NCBI GenBank assembly: GCA_023146675.1
Contig: JAGLBQ010000235.1
Location: 1 to 8,600 of the forward strand
Length of the DNA stretch: 8,600 nucleotides
Source of the DNA: Cocleimonas sp.
GTDB lineage: Bacteria; Pseudomonadota; Gammaproteobacteria; Thiotrichales; Thiotrichaceae
Direction: 5' to 3'
This document shows, piece after piece, positions 1-7,078 of this stretch. The position numbers and the translations under genes are program-made. The notes under the pieces were generated by a model. The model did no database searches. It had not been told where the DNA came from and saw only the letters and a program-made list of their open reading frames with translations. The number at the start of each line of letters is the position of its first letter. Within the stretch, counting starts at the first letter, position 1.

Positions 1-35
1 AACATCTGAAGCTTCTTCTTGAATATGTTAAGCCA

Positions 36-1055
36 TTACATATATTCTTGAATCAATAATTCTGCAATTTGGATACTATTCAGTGCTGCGCCTTTGCGAA
101 TATTATCGGCAACAATCCACATATTTAAACCATTGTGATAGGAAATATCCTCACGAAGCCGTCCAACATAGACAGGATCTGTATTGACACCTTCCGTCAC
201 AGCCGTTGGGTAACCACCGTCTTTACGTTCATCAATAACTACTATACCAGCAGCTGCGTTTAGAAGCTCTTTAGCATAATCAACCGAGATTTTTTCTCTT
301 GTCTCGATATGTACCGCTTCAGAGTGACCATAAAAAACAGGAACACGAACAGCTGTAGGATTAACAAGAATATCATCATCTTCAAATATCTTGCGCGTCT
401 CCCAAACCATCTTCATCTCTTCTTTAGTATAACCATTATCCAAGAATACATCAATCTGCGGTAACACATTGAATGCTATCTGTTTTGGATAAATATTAGC
501 CTCCACCTCTTTAGCATTAAGCAACGCTGCGGTTTGTGTGGCCAACTCCTTAATTGCAGGATTTCCTGTACCTGAAACCGCTTGGTAAGTAGCAACATTT
601 ATCCGAGTGATTTTGACAGCATCATGAATGGGTTTCAAAGCAACGAGCATCTGAATGGTAGAACAATTCGGATTAGCGATAATCCCACGGTTTGTATAAC
701 TCGCTATTGCATGCGGGTTGACCTCTGGGATAATGAGAGGGATATCCTCCTCATAGCGAAACTCTGAAGTGTTATCAATAACCACACAACCTGCTTTTGC
801 TGCAATGGGTGCATAGATCTTAGAAATAGCGGCCCCTGGTGAGAATAAACCAATTTGTACTTTTGAAAAATCAAATTCTGCTAAGTTTCCAACGACCAAT
901 GTTTTATCACCAAACGAAACCCGCTTACCAACGGAACGCTCACTCGCCAGCGCATAGACTGTTCCCACTGGAAAATCACGCTCTGCCAATATCGACAGCA
1001 TTACTTCACCTACCGCGCCTGTTGCACCAACAACCGCTACATCATATGTTTTCAT
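36..1055 (-). CDS. asd: Aspartate-semialdehyde dehydrogenase
   Basis: This cytoplasmic enzyme reduces aspartyl-4-phosphate to aspartate-4-semialdehyde with NADPH, the branch point to lysine/diaminopimelate, threonine and methionine. The 339-residue product has the N-terminal Rossmann loop GATGAVG (residues 10-16), the catalytic Cys131 in NPNC (128-131), the following STIQML, the QAVSGTG segment (158-164), and RVPVFYGHSE (237-246) with the expected substrate Arg237 and catalytic His244. Length is normal for the family. ATG at 1055 is preceded by AAGG about 11 nt upstream. Only 19 nt separate it from the leuB stop, so it is very likely the last gene read here in a leuCDB-asd operon; leuB and asd are neighbours in several gammaproteobacteria. 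No clear terminator is visible in the remaining 35 nt, so the operon may continue outside the window. Confidence 0.97.
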   Translation of the reverse strand: MKTYDVAVVGATGAVGEVMLSILAERDFPVGTVYALASERSVGKRVSFGDKTLVVGNLAEFDFSKVQIGLFSPGAAISKIYAPIAAKAGCVVIDNTSEFRYEEDIPLIIPEVNPHAIASYTNRGIIANPNCSTIQMLVALKPIHDAVKITRINVATYQAVSGTGNPAIKELATQTAALLNAKEVEANIYPKQIAFNVLPQIDVFLDNGYTKEEMKMVWETRKIFEDDDILVNPTAVRVPVFYGHSEAVHIETREKISVDYAKELLNAAAGIVVIDERKDGGYPTAVTEGVNTDPVYVGRLREDISYHNGLNMWIVADNIRKGAALNSIQIAELLIQEYM

Positions 1056-1074
1056 TTTTGTTTAAACCTTTATC

Positions 1075-2151
1075 CTAATTAAGTGCTGTAACGACGGCAT
1101 CACCCATTGCATCGGTACCAACTAATTGCATTCCCTCAACAAATATATCTGCTGTGCGATAACCTTGGTCTAGTACTTTTTCAACTGCGCTATCAATTTT
1201 ATCTGCCAGCTCTACATTGTCTAACGAATAACGAAGCATCATACTAACGGACATTATCGTTGCTAATGGATTAGCGACATTCTGACCTGCGATATCAGGC
1301 GCAGAGCCATGAATTGGCTCATACATGCCCATACCGCTGGCATTTAATGAAGCAGATGGCAACATGCCGATGGAACCTGTTAACATTGCTGCGGCATCTG
1401 ATAAAATATCACCAAATAAATTCCCCGTTACCATCACATCAAATTGTTTTGGCTCTTTAACCAGTTGCATCGCCGCATTATCAACATACATATGACTTAG
1501 CTCAACCTCTGGATAGTCTTTAGCAACACGTTCAACCACTTCACGCCATAATTCTGATACTTCCAACACATTAGCTTTATCAACAGAACACAAACGTTTA
1601 CCACGTTGCATCGCTATTTTAAAGGCAGAATGGGCAATACGCTCAATTTCTGATTCTTTATAAACCATCGTGTTATAAGCAAAGCGTTCGCCCTTGTCAT
1701 CTGTCTCAATGGCACGCGGCTGACCAAAATAAATACCACCTGTTAATTCACGCACAATCATAATATCCAGACCTGCAACCACTTCTGGACGCAGTGATGA
1801 GGCATCAGCCAATGTTTCATTGAGAATAGCTGGGCGCAGATTTGAGAATAAATCCAGATCAGCACGTATGGCTAATAGCCCTCGCTCAGGGCGCAATTCA
1901 CGTGCTAAACCTTCGTATTCATAACCACCCACGGCACCTAATAAGATCGCATCCGCTGTTTGTGCTTTCTTTTTAGTCTCTTCTGGATAAGGATGTCCCG
2001 CAGCGTCATAGCCTGCGCCACCAATATCACCGTATTCCACGTCGATATCCAATGCAAAATCAGTTTTCAATACATCAAGCACTTTTACTGCTTCTGCTAC
2101 AATTTCTTTACCAATGCCATCGCCTGGTAAAATAAGAATCTTTTGTGTCAT
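1075..2151 (-). CDS. leuB: 3-isopropylmalate dehydrogenase
   Basis: The enzyme oxidises and decarboxylates (2R,3S)-3-isopropylmalate with NAD+ to give 2-oxoisocaproate, the third leucine-specific step. The 358-residue product starts MTQKILILPGDGIG, the usual family beginning. Substrate-binding arginines are visible at Arg96, Arg106 (NLRPA) and Arg134 (VREL). Tyr141, Lys191 and the metal-binding aspartates 224, 248 and 252 (VDNAAMQ; GDILSD) are in place, and GSAPDIAGQNVANP (282-295) is the NAD-binding loop typical of IMDH rather than isocitrate dehydrogenase. The reading frame is open to a TTG at 2172, which would add seven residues. I prefer ATG at 2151 because it gives the conserved N terminus and has GGA about 8 nt upstream. 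The gene follows leuD after 33 nt. Confidence 0.97.
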   Translation of the reverse strand: MTQKILILPGDGIGKEIVAEAVKVLDVLKTDFALDIDVEYGDIGGAGYDAAGHPYPEETKKKAQTADAILLGAVGGYEYEGLARELRPERGLLAIRADLDLFSNLRPAILNETLADASSLRPEVVAGLDIMIVRELTGGIYFGQPRAIETDDKGERFAYNTMVYKESEIERIAHSAFKIAMQRGKRLCSVDKANVLEVSELWREVVERVAKDYPEVELSHMYVDNAAMQLVKEPKQFDVMVTGNLFGDILSDAAAMLTGSIGMLPSASLNASGMGMYEPIHGSAPDIAGQNVANPLATIMSVSMMLRYSLDNVELADKIDSAVEKVLDQGYRTADIFVEGMQLVGTDAMGDAVVTALN

Positions 2152-2184
2152 TTTTTTTCCAAATCTAATCAAAGAATATTTTAT

Positions 2185-2817
2185 TTACGCCATTAACCAA
2201 GGCGCTTCCTGCTTGCGCTTTACTTCATAGGCACGAATATCATCCGCATGTTGCAAGGTTAAACCAATATCATCCAGCCCATTTAACATGCAATGCTTTT
2301 TAAACGCATCCACCTCAAAAGCAAACGCTTCACCCGAGGGCGTTATTACTTTTTGCTGCTCAAGATCAATAGTCAATTCATAACCATCATCAATTTCCTT
2401 AAAAAGTTGATCAACAATATCTTCCCCAAGCACCACAGGAAGCAAGCCATTTTTAAAACTATTATTAAAGAATATATCCGCATAACTTGGCGCAATAATG
2501 GAACGAATTCCATAGTCTGTTAGCGCCCATACGGCATGTTCACGCGAAGAACCACAGCCAAAATTTTCTCGTGCTATTAAAACGGAAGCGCCCTGATATT
2601 GCGCTTGATTCAGCACAAAGTCTTGATTAATTTCACGCTGGCTATGATCCATTCCTGGCTCACCTGCTTTTTTATAGCGCCAGTCATCAAACAATGTGGG
2701 ACCAAAACCACTTTTTTTAACCGATTTTAGATACTGCTTGGGAATAATCGCATCTGTATCAATATTTGAGCGGTCTAATGGTACTAATAAACCTTTGTGT
2801 ATTGTAAATTTTTCCAT
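2185..2817 (-). CDS. leuD: 3-isopropylmalate dehydratase small subunit
   Basis: This is the small (swivel-domain) subunit of isopropylmalate isomerase. With LeuC it interconverts 2- and 3-isopropylmalate. The 210-residue product has the family signatures: PLDRSNIDTDAIIPKQYLK near the N terminus (residues 13-31), NFGCGSSREHAVWAL (85-99) in the substrate loop, and APSYADIFFNNSFKNGLLP (109-127). Length is typical of the bacterial LeuD type. ATG at 2817 has a good Shine-Dalgarno, AAGGA, about 8 nt upstream in the 11-nt gap after the leuC stop. This close spacing suggests coupled production of the two subunits. Confidence 0.97.
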   Translation of the reverse strand: MEKFTIHKGLLVPLDRSNIDTDAIIPKQYLKSVKKSGFGPTLFDDWRYKKAGEPGMDHSQREINQDFVLNQAQYQGASVLIARENFGCGSSREHAVWALTDYGIRSIIAPSYADIFFNNSFKNGLLPVVLGEDIVDQLFKEIDDGYELTIDLEQQKVITPSGEAFAFEVDAFKKHCMLNGLDDIGLTLQHADDIRAYEVKRKQEAPWLMA

Positions 2818-2828
2818 GATTTTTCCTT

Positions 2829-4250
2829 TTAGCTCAAGTCTCTAATATCAGTAAAGTGACCTTTTATTGCCGCTGCGGCTGCCATTGCAGGACTCACTAA
2901 ATGCGTGCGACCACCCTGCCCTTGACGACCTTCAAAATTACGATTGGAGGTTGATGCGCAACGCTCACCTGATTCTAAGCGGTCTGCATTCATCGCCAAA
3001 CACATTGAGCAACCTGGCTCACGCCATTCAAACCCTGCATCAATAAAAATCTTATCCAACCCCTCTTCTTCTGCTTGCTGCTTCACTAAACCAGAACCTG
3101 GCACAACCATTGCAAGTTTTATATTGCTGGCAACCGTTTGACCTTTTGCAATCTGTGCTGCTTCACGCATATCTTCAATACGTGAATTGGTGCAAGAACC
3201 GATAAAAATCTTGTCAACACTAATTGTATCGATCGACTCACCTGCGGTTAACCCCATATAATCAAGTGCGGCTTGAATACCACTGCTTTTTACCGCATCA
3301 GATTCATCGCTTGGGTTAGGCACAGTGGCACTAATTGGCAATACCATTTCAGGCGATGTGCCCCATGTCACTTGTGGCTCTATTTTACTGGCATCCAAAC
3401 AAACTTCTTGATCAAATTCAGCACCCTCATCAGATACCAAATGTTGCCAAGCTTCAACTGCTAGACTCCATTCCTCACCTTTTGGTGCAAAGGGGCGGCC
3501 TTCAATATAATCAATCGTCGTTTGATCAACCGCTATCATGCCTGCACGCGCACCTGCTTCAATTGCCATATTACACACCGTCATACGTCCTTCGATGGAC
3601 AAATCACGAATCGCCTCACCTGCAAACTCAATCGCACAACCTGTACCCCCTGCGGTACCAATTTCACCAATAATGGCTAGCACAATGTCTTTAGCGGTAA
3701 CGCCTGCACCTACTTTACCCTGCACAGAAACCCGCATATTTTTCATTTTTTTCTGGATTAAGCACTGCGTTGCCATCACATGCTCAACCTCAGAGGTGCC
3801 AATACCGTGTGCCAATGCACCAAAAGCGCCATGTGTTGAGGTATGCGAATCACCGCAAACAACGGTCATTCCTGGCAATGTAGCACCTTGCTCAGGGCCA
3901 ATCACATGCACGATACCTTGGCGAATATCATCCATTAAAAATTCTTCAACTGCAAAATCTTCGCAGTTTTGATTCAATGTTTCTATTTGAATTTTTGCCA
4001 CAGGATCTTCAATACCCGCGGTACCGTTGCCGCGATGCTGTTTCGTTGTTGGCACATTATGATCAGGAACGGCTAAAATAGAGTTAGTACGCCATAAGCC
4101 ACGCCCAGCAAGTCGCAAACCTTCAAATGCTTGTGGAGATGTGACTTCATGTACCAAATGCCGATCAATATAAAGTAATGCGGTACCATCAGCCTCTGTT
4201 CTGACCACATGGTCATCCCATAATTTATCGTATAATGTTCTTGTTGCCAT
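2829..4250 (-). CDS. leuC: 3-isopropylmalate dehydratase large subunit
   Basis: This aconitase-family large subunit carries the [4Fe-4S] cluster and catalyses the dehydration/rehydration of isopropylmalate together with LeuD. The 473-residue product begins MATRTLYDKLWDDHVV and contains DHNVPT (63-68), GDSHTSTHGAFGALAHGIGTSE (133-154) and the three cluster ligands Cys353 (GSCTNSR), Cys414 and Cys417 (GCSMC). The C-terminal SNRNFEGRQGQGGRTHLVSPAMAAAAAI is the family hallmark. ATG at 4250 has a consensus AGGAGG (minus strand, 4263-4258) seven nt upstream, the best ribosome site in the operon, fitting the first gene. No in-frame leucine-rich attenuator peptide is evident upstream; control is more likely at the palindrome at 4327-4357. 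Confidence 0.98.
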   Translation of the reverse strand: MATRTLYDKLWDDHVVRTEADGTALLYIDRHLVHEVTSPQAFEGLRLAGRGLWRTNSILAVPDHNVPTTKQHRGNGTAGIEDPVAKIQIETLNQNCEDFAVEEFLMDDIRQGIVHVIGPEQGATLPGMTVVCGDSHTSTHGAFGALAHGIGTSEVEHVMATQCLIQKKMKNMRVSVQGKVGAGVTAKDIVLAIIGEIGTAGGTGCAIEFAGEAIRDLSIEGRMTVCNMAIEAGARAGMIAVDQTTIDYIEGRPFAPKGEEWSLAVEAWQHLVSDEGAEFDQEVCLDASKIEPQVTWGTSPEMVLPISATVPNPSDESDAVKSSGIQAALDYMGLTAGESIDTISVDKIFIGSCTNSRIEDMREAAQIAKGQTVASNIKLAMVVPGSGLVKQQAEEEGLDKIFIDAGFEWREPGCSMCLAMNADRLESGERCASTSNRNFEGRQGQGGRTHLVSPAMAAAAAIKGHFTDIRDLS

Positions 4251-4326
4251 TAGCTTTCCTCCTTTTGCATTTACTAGGTCTGGGGATACTACCGATTACC
4301 AACCTATAACTCTAATTGAATATTTT

Positions 4327-4357
4327 CATGTTTTTCATTCCTACTAGGAATAACATG
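4327..4357. promoter_or_regulatory. Nested palindrome upstream of leuC, possible operator
   Basis: The core ATTCCTA-C-TAGGAAT (4337-4351) has perfect 7-bp half-sites about one base. It is enclosed by CATGTT (4327-4332) and AACATG (4352-4357), with four unpaired bases on one side. The core contains T-N11-A (T4338 to A4350), the layout of LysR-type regulator sites, and leu operons are controlled by LysR-type or Lrp-type proteins in various bacteria. Neither side has a T-run, so it does not look like a terminator. It lies 77-107 nt before the leuC start. The regulator is not encoded in this window and the assignment is inference. Confidence 0.4.
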
Positions 4358-4498
4358 AACAAAAAACAATCAATATGATACTATGCAATTTCTGTTAGCA
4401 ATAGCGACAAAGCTAATCGCAAATAGATATAACTAATGCGACCTAGAAGGCTAAAGCTATTGTTATTTCTAGAAAAACAACCAATAATGTTTATTAGT

Positions 4499-4514
4499 TA
4501 CGATTATAATCGTA
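4499..4514 (+). promoter_or_regulatory. Perfect 16-bp palindrome containing a -10 box for the small gene
   Basis: TACGATTATAATCGTA is a perfect palindrome with a consensus TATAAT at 4505-4510. If that is a -10 element, transcription starts near 4517, giving a leader of about 33 nt before the ATG at 4550. No convincing -35 is seen 16-18 nt upstream (CAATAA region), which suggests an activator-dependent or weak promoter. A symmetric sequence over a -10 box would suit a dimeric repressor. Flanking TTAGT (4494-4498) and ACTAA (4521-4525) loosely extend the symmetry. Confidence 0.4.
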
Positions 4515-4549
4515 GCTAAAAACTAATCAATAATGAAAAGGAGAAAATT

Positions 4550-4762
4550 ATGGCGGAGTGGCGTCAGGTAGCAAAAGTTTGTGCATTAGGTGATGGGCAT
4601 ATAAGCACTAAAGAAGTTGAGATTTTACGAGAAGTAATTCTTGCTGATGGTGATGCGAATAAAAGTGAGCTAGCTTTTTTGTATGAAATTAAGAAAGAAG
4701 CTAAATCAGCAGTAAAAGCATTAGATGTATTGATTGAAGATTGCGAAAAAGTGGCTAAGTAA
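4550..4762 (+). CDS. Small acidic helical protein, TerB-like (function unknown)
   Basis: This is a 70-residue soluble protein with no signal peptide or membrane segment. ATG at 4550 has a strong AAGGAG (4538-4543) six nt upstream, which strongly supports translation. Two similar units are visible: DGHISTKEVEILREVI (15-30) and DGDANKSELAFLYEIK (33-48). Each is Asp-Gly, five variable residues, Glu, then a hydrophobic helix. This ADG-x5-E helix pattern is that of TerB/DUF533-type all-helical domains and superficially of EF-hands. At 70 residues it would be a half-size TerB domain. A Lys/Glu-rich C-terminal helix follows (49-70). It is transcribed alone, divergent from leuC and convergent with rseC. 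I cannot assign a biochemical role; metal binding through the two DG loops is speculation. Confidence 0.75.
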   Translation: MAEWRQVAKVCALGDGHISTKEVEILREVILADGDANKSELAFLYEIKKEAKSAVKALDVLIEDCEKVAK

Positions 4763-4769
4763 TTTAACA

Positions 4770-4960
4770 CTTAGGAACGTGTACGGAATAACCCAAAGTT
4801 CTAACGCAGAATTTTTATTTCAGATTGAATGAAATCATGAGTGTATAGTCAGTCTACGCAACGAATGAGATCATCTAGGCTGGGATAAAAAGGCAAGTTA
4901 GAAATCGGGATTTTGTTTTGGATGCGTTCCTTGGATCAATATGCTTAGGAACTAAGGAAC
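4770..4960. repeat. Possible small non-coding repeat element in the gene-free stretch 4763-4990
   Basis: The 228 nt between two convergent genes have no credible ORF but contain repeated motifs. CTTAGGAAC occurs as a direct repeat at 4770-4778 and 4944-4952. AGGAACG (4773-4779) and CGTTCCT (4925-4931) are inverted 7-mers bounding a 159-nt core. AAGGAAC (4954-4960) can pair with GTTCCTT (4926-4932). Inside, GAATGAAATCAT (4827-4838) and GAATGAGATCAT (4863-4874) are direct repeats differing at one position. Inverted ends without coding capacity suggest a MITE-like or other dispersed repeat, but 7-bp ends are short and no clear target duplication is seen. It may also act as the shared 3' end of both transcripts. 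Confidence 0.35.
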
Positions 4961-4990
4961 AAACAACTTGGCTCAGGATTTTGAATTTTA

Positions 4991-5425
4991 TCACTGTACT
5001 CTCAATCCAACTAACGCCAATCGAGACTGCATCAATGTTGAGTCCGCTATTTTTTTACTTAAATACAAACCAATAACAAAACCAATAATTCCAGAAACAA
5101 TACTGACTAGCTCACTAAAAAATTGACTTCCCAAAGCCGCAAAAATAAACAAACTTAGAATAGGCAATAGATAAACAAGCGCAGAGCCTGATAGTAATCC
5201 TTGTGGATGAATACCCAGTACAACCTTGTCATTTATTTTCGCATTAATGGTGTTGTCAACGCGTACTGTTTTCGTTGTTTTACCTTGCAATAAGGTAACA
5301 AGAATGGACGTTGAACAACTTCCTGATGATTCACAGCTACCACAAGCGCCACCTGAACTTGCGGGGCTAACCCAGATATAACCATCCTCTACTCGTTCTA
5401 CAATACCTGTTTCTTCAATCATCAT
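4991..5425 (-). CDS. rseC: SoxR-reducing system protein RseC / MucC family
   Basis: This inner-membrane protein family is encoded last in rpoE-rseABC operons. It is linked to sigma-E control (mild, positive) and, in E. coli, to SoxR reduction with the Rsx proteins. The 144-residue product has a short N-terminal region with CGSC-x5-C (Cys28, Cys31, Cys37), a linker, the family-typical GIHPQGLLSGSALVYLLP (71-88) leading into a first membrane segment (about 79-100), and a second (about 105-123), then a short basic tail. The fourth Cys seen earlier in E. coli RseC is not present here (Ser20-Pro21 in that area). Two ATGs lie at 5425 and 5422. Neither has a good Shine-Dalgarno, and the rseB stop is only 11 nt upstream, so translational coupling to rseB is likely. 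Confidence 0.93.
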   Translation of the reverse strand: MMIEETGIVERVEDGYIWVSPASSGGACGSCESSGSCSTSILVTLLQGKTTKTVRVDNTINAKINDKVVLGIHPQGLLSGSALVYLLPILSLFIFAALGSQFFSELVSIVSGIIGFVIGLYLSKKIADSTLMQSRLALVGLRVQ

Positions 5426-5436
5426 CGGCTTAAATA

Positions 5437-6327
5437 CTAGTTGGCTTTATGTTGGAGATTGTTAAATATATCTTTCAGTGTACTTTTTGGCACTGCACCG
5501 ACCAGTGTTATGGAAAATTTTTCTTTGTAATAGGTAACAACATTTAACGCACCTGAACGCGTACTTGTTTGTTTTGAATTAGGCACTTTTTTGGAGATGA
5601 AAATAGAGACTGAACTTAAACCATCACTTAAAATATAATGTTCTGCGACCGTCTCACCTTCCATAGCAGGCCCTTTGCGTAGCTTAAAGCCTTTTGGCGT
5701 TTTCTTTAAACTCCATGCAACATTAATAACGCCCTCTTTATTATCATCTGATGATACTGATAAGGCATTACTTGCTATCACTTGTTGAGTATCCGCAGAT
5801 GCCTTTTTTGTAGCACTCTCATCACTCAATATTTCCACACTGGTAAATATAAACTGCTCAATTGGCTTATGACTTTTATCAATAATCGTATAATCGAGCA
5901 ATAATGAGGTTTTAGTATCAACACAGAATTTTTGCAAGTAACGCATGCGGTCTTTTGGACGCGCTATCACAAGCTGGCATGGACGCGCTGCCACTTTTTT
6001 TATATTTCCCAAGTCAAAGGAATACACCGTCTGCATTTTTTTATCAAATTTAGGCAGTTGTGATAACGAATAATCCCTCACCTTGCGTGAATACGGGCTA
6101 CCATTTTTATTAAGACGCTCTACCCGCTCAACCTCATCACCATTCTCTACGGTATGTGATACTTTTAAGGTAATAACATCATTATTTTTGATATGAACCA
6201 ATGTCCCCTTATAATTCATCTGACTTAATGATTGCGTCATTTTATTGAGCAAGTTAAAGGCATTATCAGCCGCGAATATGGGCAACGGTAATGATGCAAG
6301 GCAGATAAGTGTTATTATTTTTTTCAT
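5437..6327 (-). CDS. rseB: Sigma-E regulatory protein RseB / MucB
   Basis: This periplasmic protein binds the C-terminal part of RseA and shields it from site-1 proteolysis until lipopolysaccharide or lipoprotein stress releases it. From ATG 6327 the product is 296 residues, starting with a signal peptide (MKKIITLICLASLPLPIFA, cleavage near residue 19-20). The LolA-like large domain follows, with RPCQLVIARPKDRMRY (115-130) and LLLDYTIID (142-150) then IEQFIFTSVEI, all typical of MucB. After a Ser/Ala/Lys-rich linker (about 167-198), the small C-terminal domain ends GALNVVTYYKEKFSITLVGAVP (259-280). Cys117 and Cys135 could form a disulfide. The frame is open to an ATG at 6363, but that would put 12 polar residues before the signal peptide and has no ribosome site, so I choose 6327 (weak GAG upstream). 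Confidence 0.93.
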   Translation of the reverse strand: MKKIITLICLASLPLPIFAADNAFNLLNKMTQSLSQMNYKGTLVHIKNNDVITLKVSHTVENGDEVERVERLNKNGSPYSRKVRDYSLSQLPKFDKKMQTVYSFDLGNIKKVAARPCQLVIARPKDRMRYLQKFCVDTKTSLLLDYTIIDKSHKPIEQFIFTSVEILSDESATKKASADTQQVIASNALSVSSDDNKEGVINVAWSLKKTPKGFKLRKGPAMEGETVAEHYILSDGLSSVSIFISKKVPNSKQTSTRSGALNVVTYYKEKFSITLVGAVPKSTLKDIFNNLQHKAN

Positions 6328-6417
6328 CTGATCTCTAGTTTGCCTCTGATTAATTTGCTTCATTCATTATTTTCATTGGGGTATGGGGGAAAGGGAAATT
6401 ACTTGATGCTGACTCTA

Positions 6418-6457
6418 CTTAAACGGGACCATTAAATTTCATGCGACCCGCCTTAAG
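6418..6457. promoter_or_regulatory. Hairpin in the wide rseA-rseB intercistronic gap
   Basis: The gap from the rseA stop to the chosen rseB start is 148 nt, much larger than elsewhere in the operon. It holds CTTAA-A-CGGG (6418-6427) facing CCCG-CC-TTAAG (6447-6457): a 4-bp GC stem and a 5-bp outer stem separated by a small internal loop, with a 19-nt apical loop. In the mRNA sense (minus) it is followed by a mixed sequence rather than a U-run, so it is not a standard terminator. It could be a processing or stability element, or affect rseB expression relative to rseA. Confidence 0.4.
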
Positions 6458-6475
6458 TTCATAGCTAACCCAACA

Positions 6476-7033
6476 TTAATAATTTGAATTATAACTCACC
6501 ATACGAACAGATGGCATAATCGGTGTTGTCGATGCGTATTGCACATGACTATCTAAATAACGCTTATATAAATTACGTGTTTTTTCATCAGGGTGGCTAT
6601 AAGCACTAGCAGCGGTCATAACAGGCGCCGACACTACGTGTTGATTAGCCGCAATAGAAGGTTCAGAGTTACCTGCTAGCATATAACTTTGCACACCAAC
6701 AATTCCTAGCGCAGCAACAGAAGCAGCCATTGCGAAACCAACCACAGGACGCGCCCATGCAGGGCTTCCATTATCTACTTTTTTTGATTCAACTTGCACC
6801 TGCGAATACACTGGCTCAGCATCTATTTCATCATGAATGCCTTGCAAAAAGCTAGACTCAACGATACTACACTGCTTCTCATCACGCATTGTTTCACCAA
6901 TTAGCGCATAGCATGACAAGGATGCCTTTAGATCATCATCTTTACTCAACTCATCTAAAATTCGTCTTTGCTCAAATTCACCTGCCTCTCCATCAAGGAC
7001 TGCGGAGAGATGTTCTGTTTTTGTTACTGACAT
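6476..7033 (-). CDS. rseA: Anti-sigma-E factor RseA / MucA
   Basis: This single-pass inner-membrane anti-sigma factor holds RpoE inactive and is destroyed by regulated proteolysis during envelope stress. From ATG 7033 the product is 185 residues. The cytoplasmic N-terminal anti-sigma domain (about 1-70) starts SVTKTEHLSAVLDGEAGEFE. A membrane helix spans about 96-119 (PVVGFAMAASVAALGIVGVQ), and the periplasmic tail (120-185) contains the YKRYLDSHVQYAS segment (157-168), resembling the conserved C-terminal part of MucA proteins. The frame extends to an ATG at 7069, but 7033 gives the family N terminus and has AAGGTGG five nt before the ATG, a strong ribosome site. It starts 45 nt after the rpoE stop. 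The length is closer to Pseudomonas MucA (194) than to a truncated form, and I see no mucA-type frameshift. Confidence 0.93.
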   Translation of the reverse strand: MSVTKTEHLSAVLDGEAGEFEQRRILDELSKDDDLKASLSCYALIGETMRDEKQCSIVESSFLQGIHDEIDAEPVYSQVQVESKKVDNGSPAWARPVVGFAMAASVAALGIVGVQSYMLAGNSEPSIAANQHVVSAPVMTAASAYSHPDEKTRNLYKRYLDSHVQYASTTPIMPSVRMVSYNSNY

Positions 7034-7078
7034 ATTGGCCACCTTAAGGTTACGTCCCCCATTAATCATACTATTGCA

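Larger units (their letters stand above)
4251..4549. other. Divergent intergenic region between leuC and the small TerB-like gene
   Basis: This 299-nt AT-rich region must hold the leu operon promoter (minus) and the promoter of the small gene (plus). Two palindromes listed separately are the only strong structures. A possible leu promoter on the minus strand is TTGCTA (4401-4396) and TATCAT (4380-4375), but the 15-nt spacer is short, so I give it little weight. The central part, 4395-4460, repeats short motifs such as GCTAA, AATCGC and ATGCGA without a clear fold. A 14-codon minus-strand ORF (MLFLVGMKNMKIFN, from 4357) overlaps the palindrome, but it lacks a ribosome site and a leucine run. 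Confidence 0.5.

Noticed and set aside
2151..2158. Run of eight A (mRNA sense) at the leuB start as a frameshift or slippage site
   Set aside because: It lies at the ribosome site and start codon, upstream of the coding frame, and the gene is intact; likely ordinary AT-rich spacer.
3335..3972. Overlapping plus-strand ORFs of 112 and 144 residues
   Set aside because: They are shadows of leuC, which has intact family motifs throughout, and have no family-like features.
4316..4357. 14-codon ORF MLFLVGMKNMKIFN before leuC as a leucine attenuator peptide
   Set aside because: It has only two leucine codons, not consecutive, no ribosome site, and no terminator/antiterminator structure follows.
4564..4770. 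68-residue minus-strand ORF opposite the small gene
   Set aside because: The plus-strand frame has a strong Shine-Dalgarno and a coherent helical repeat pattern, while this frame has neither.
4771..4820. Intrinsic terminator after the small gene (TTAGGAAC pairing GTTCTAA, then T-rich)
   Set aside because: The stem is bulged with a 19-nt loop and several bases separate it from the T-run; too weak to call.
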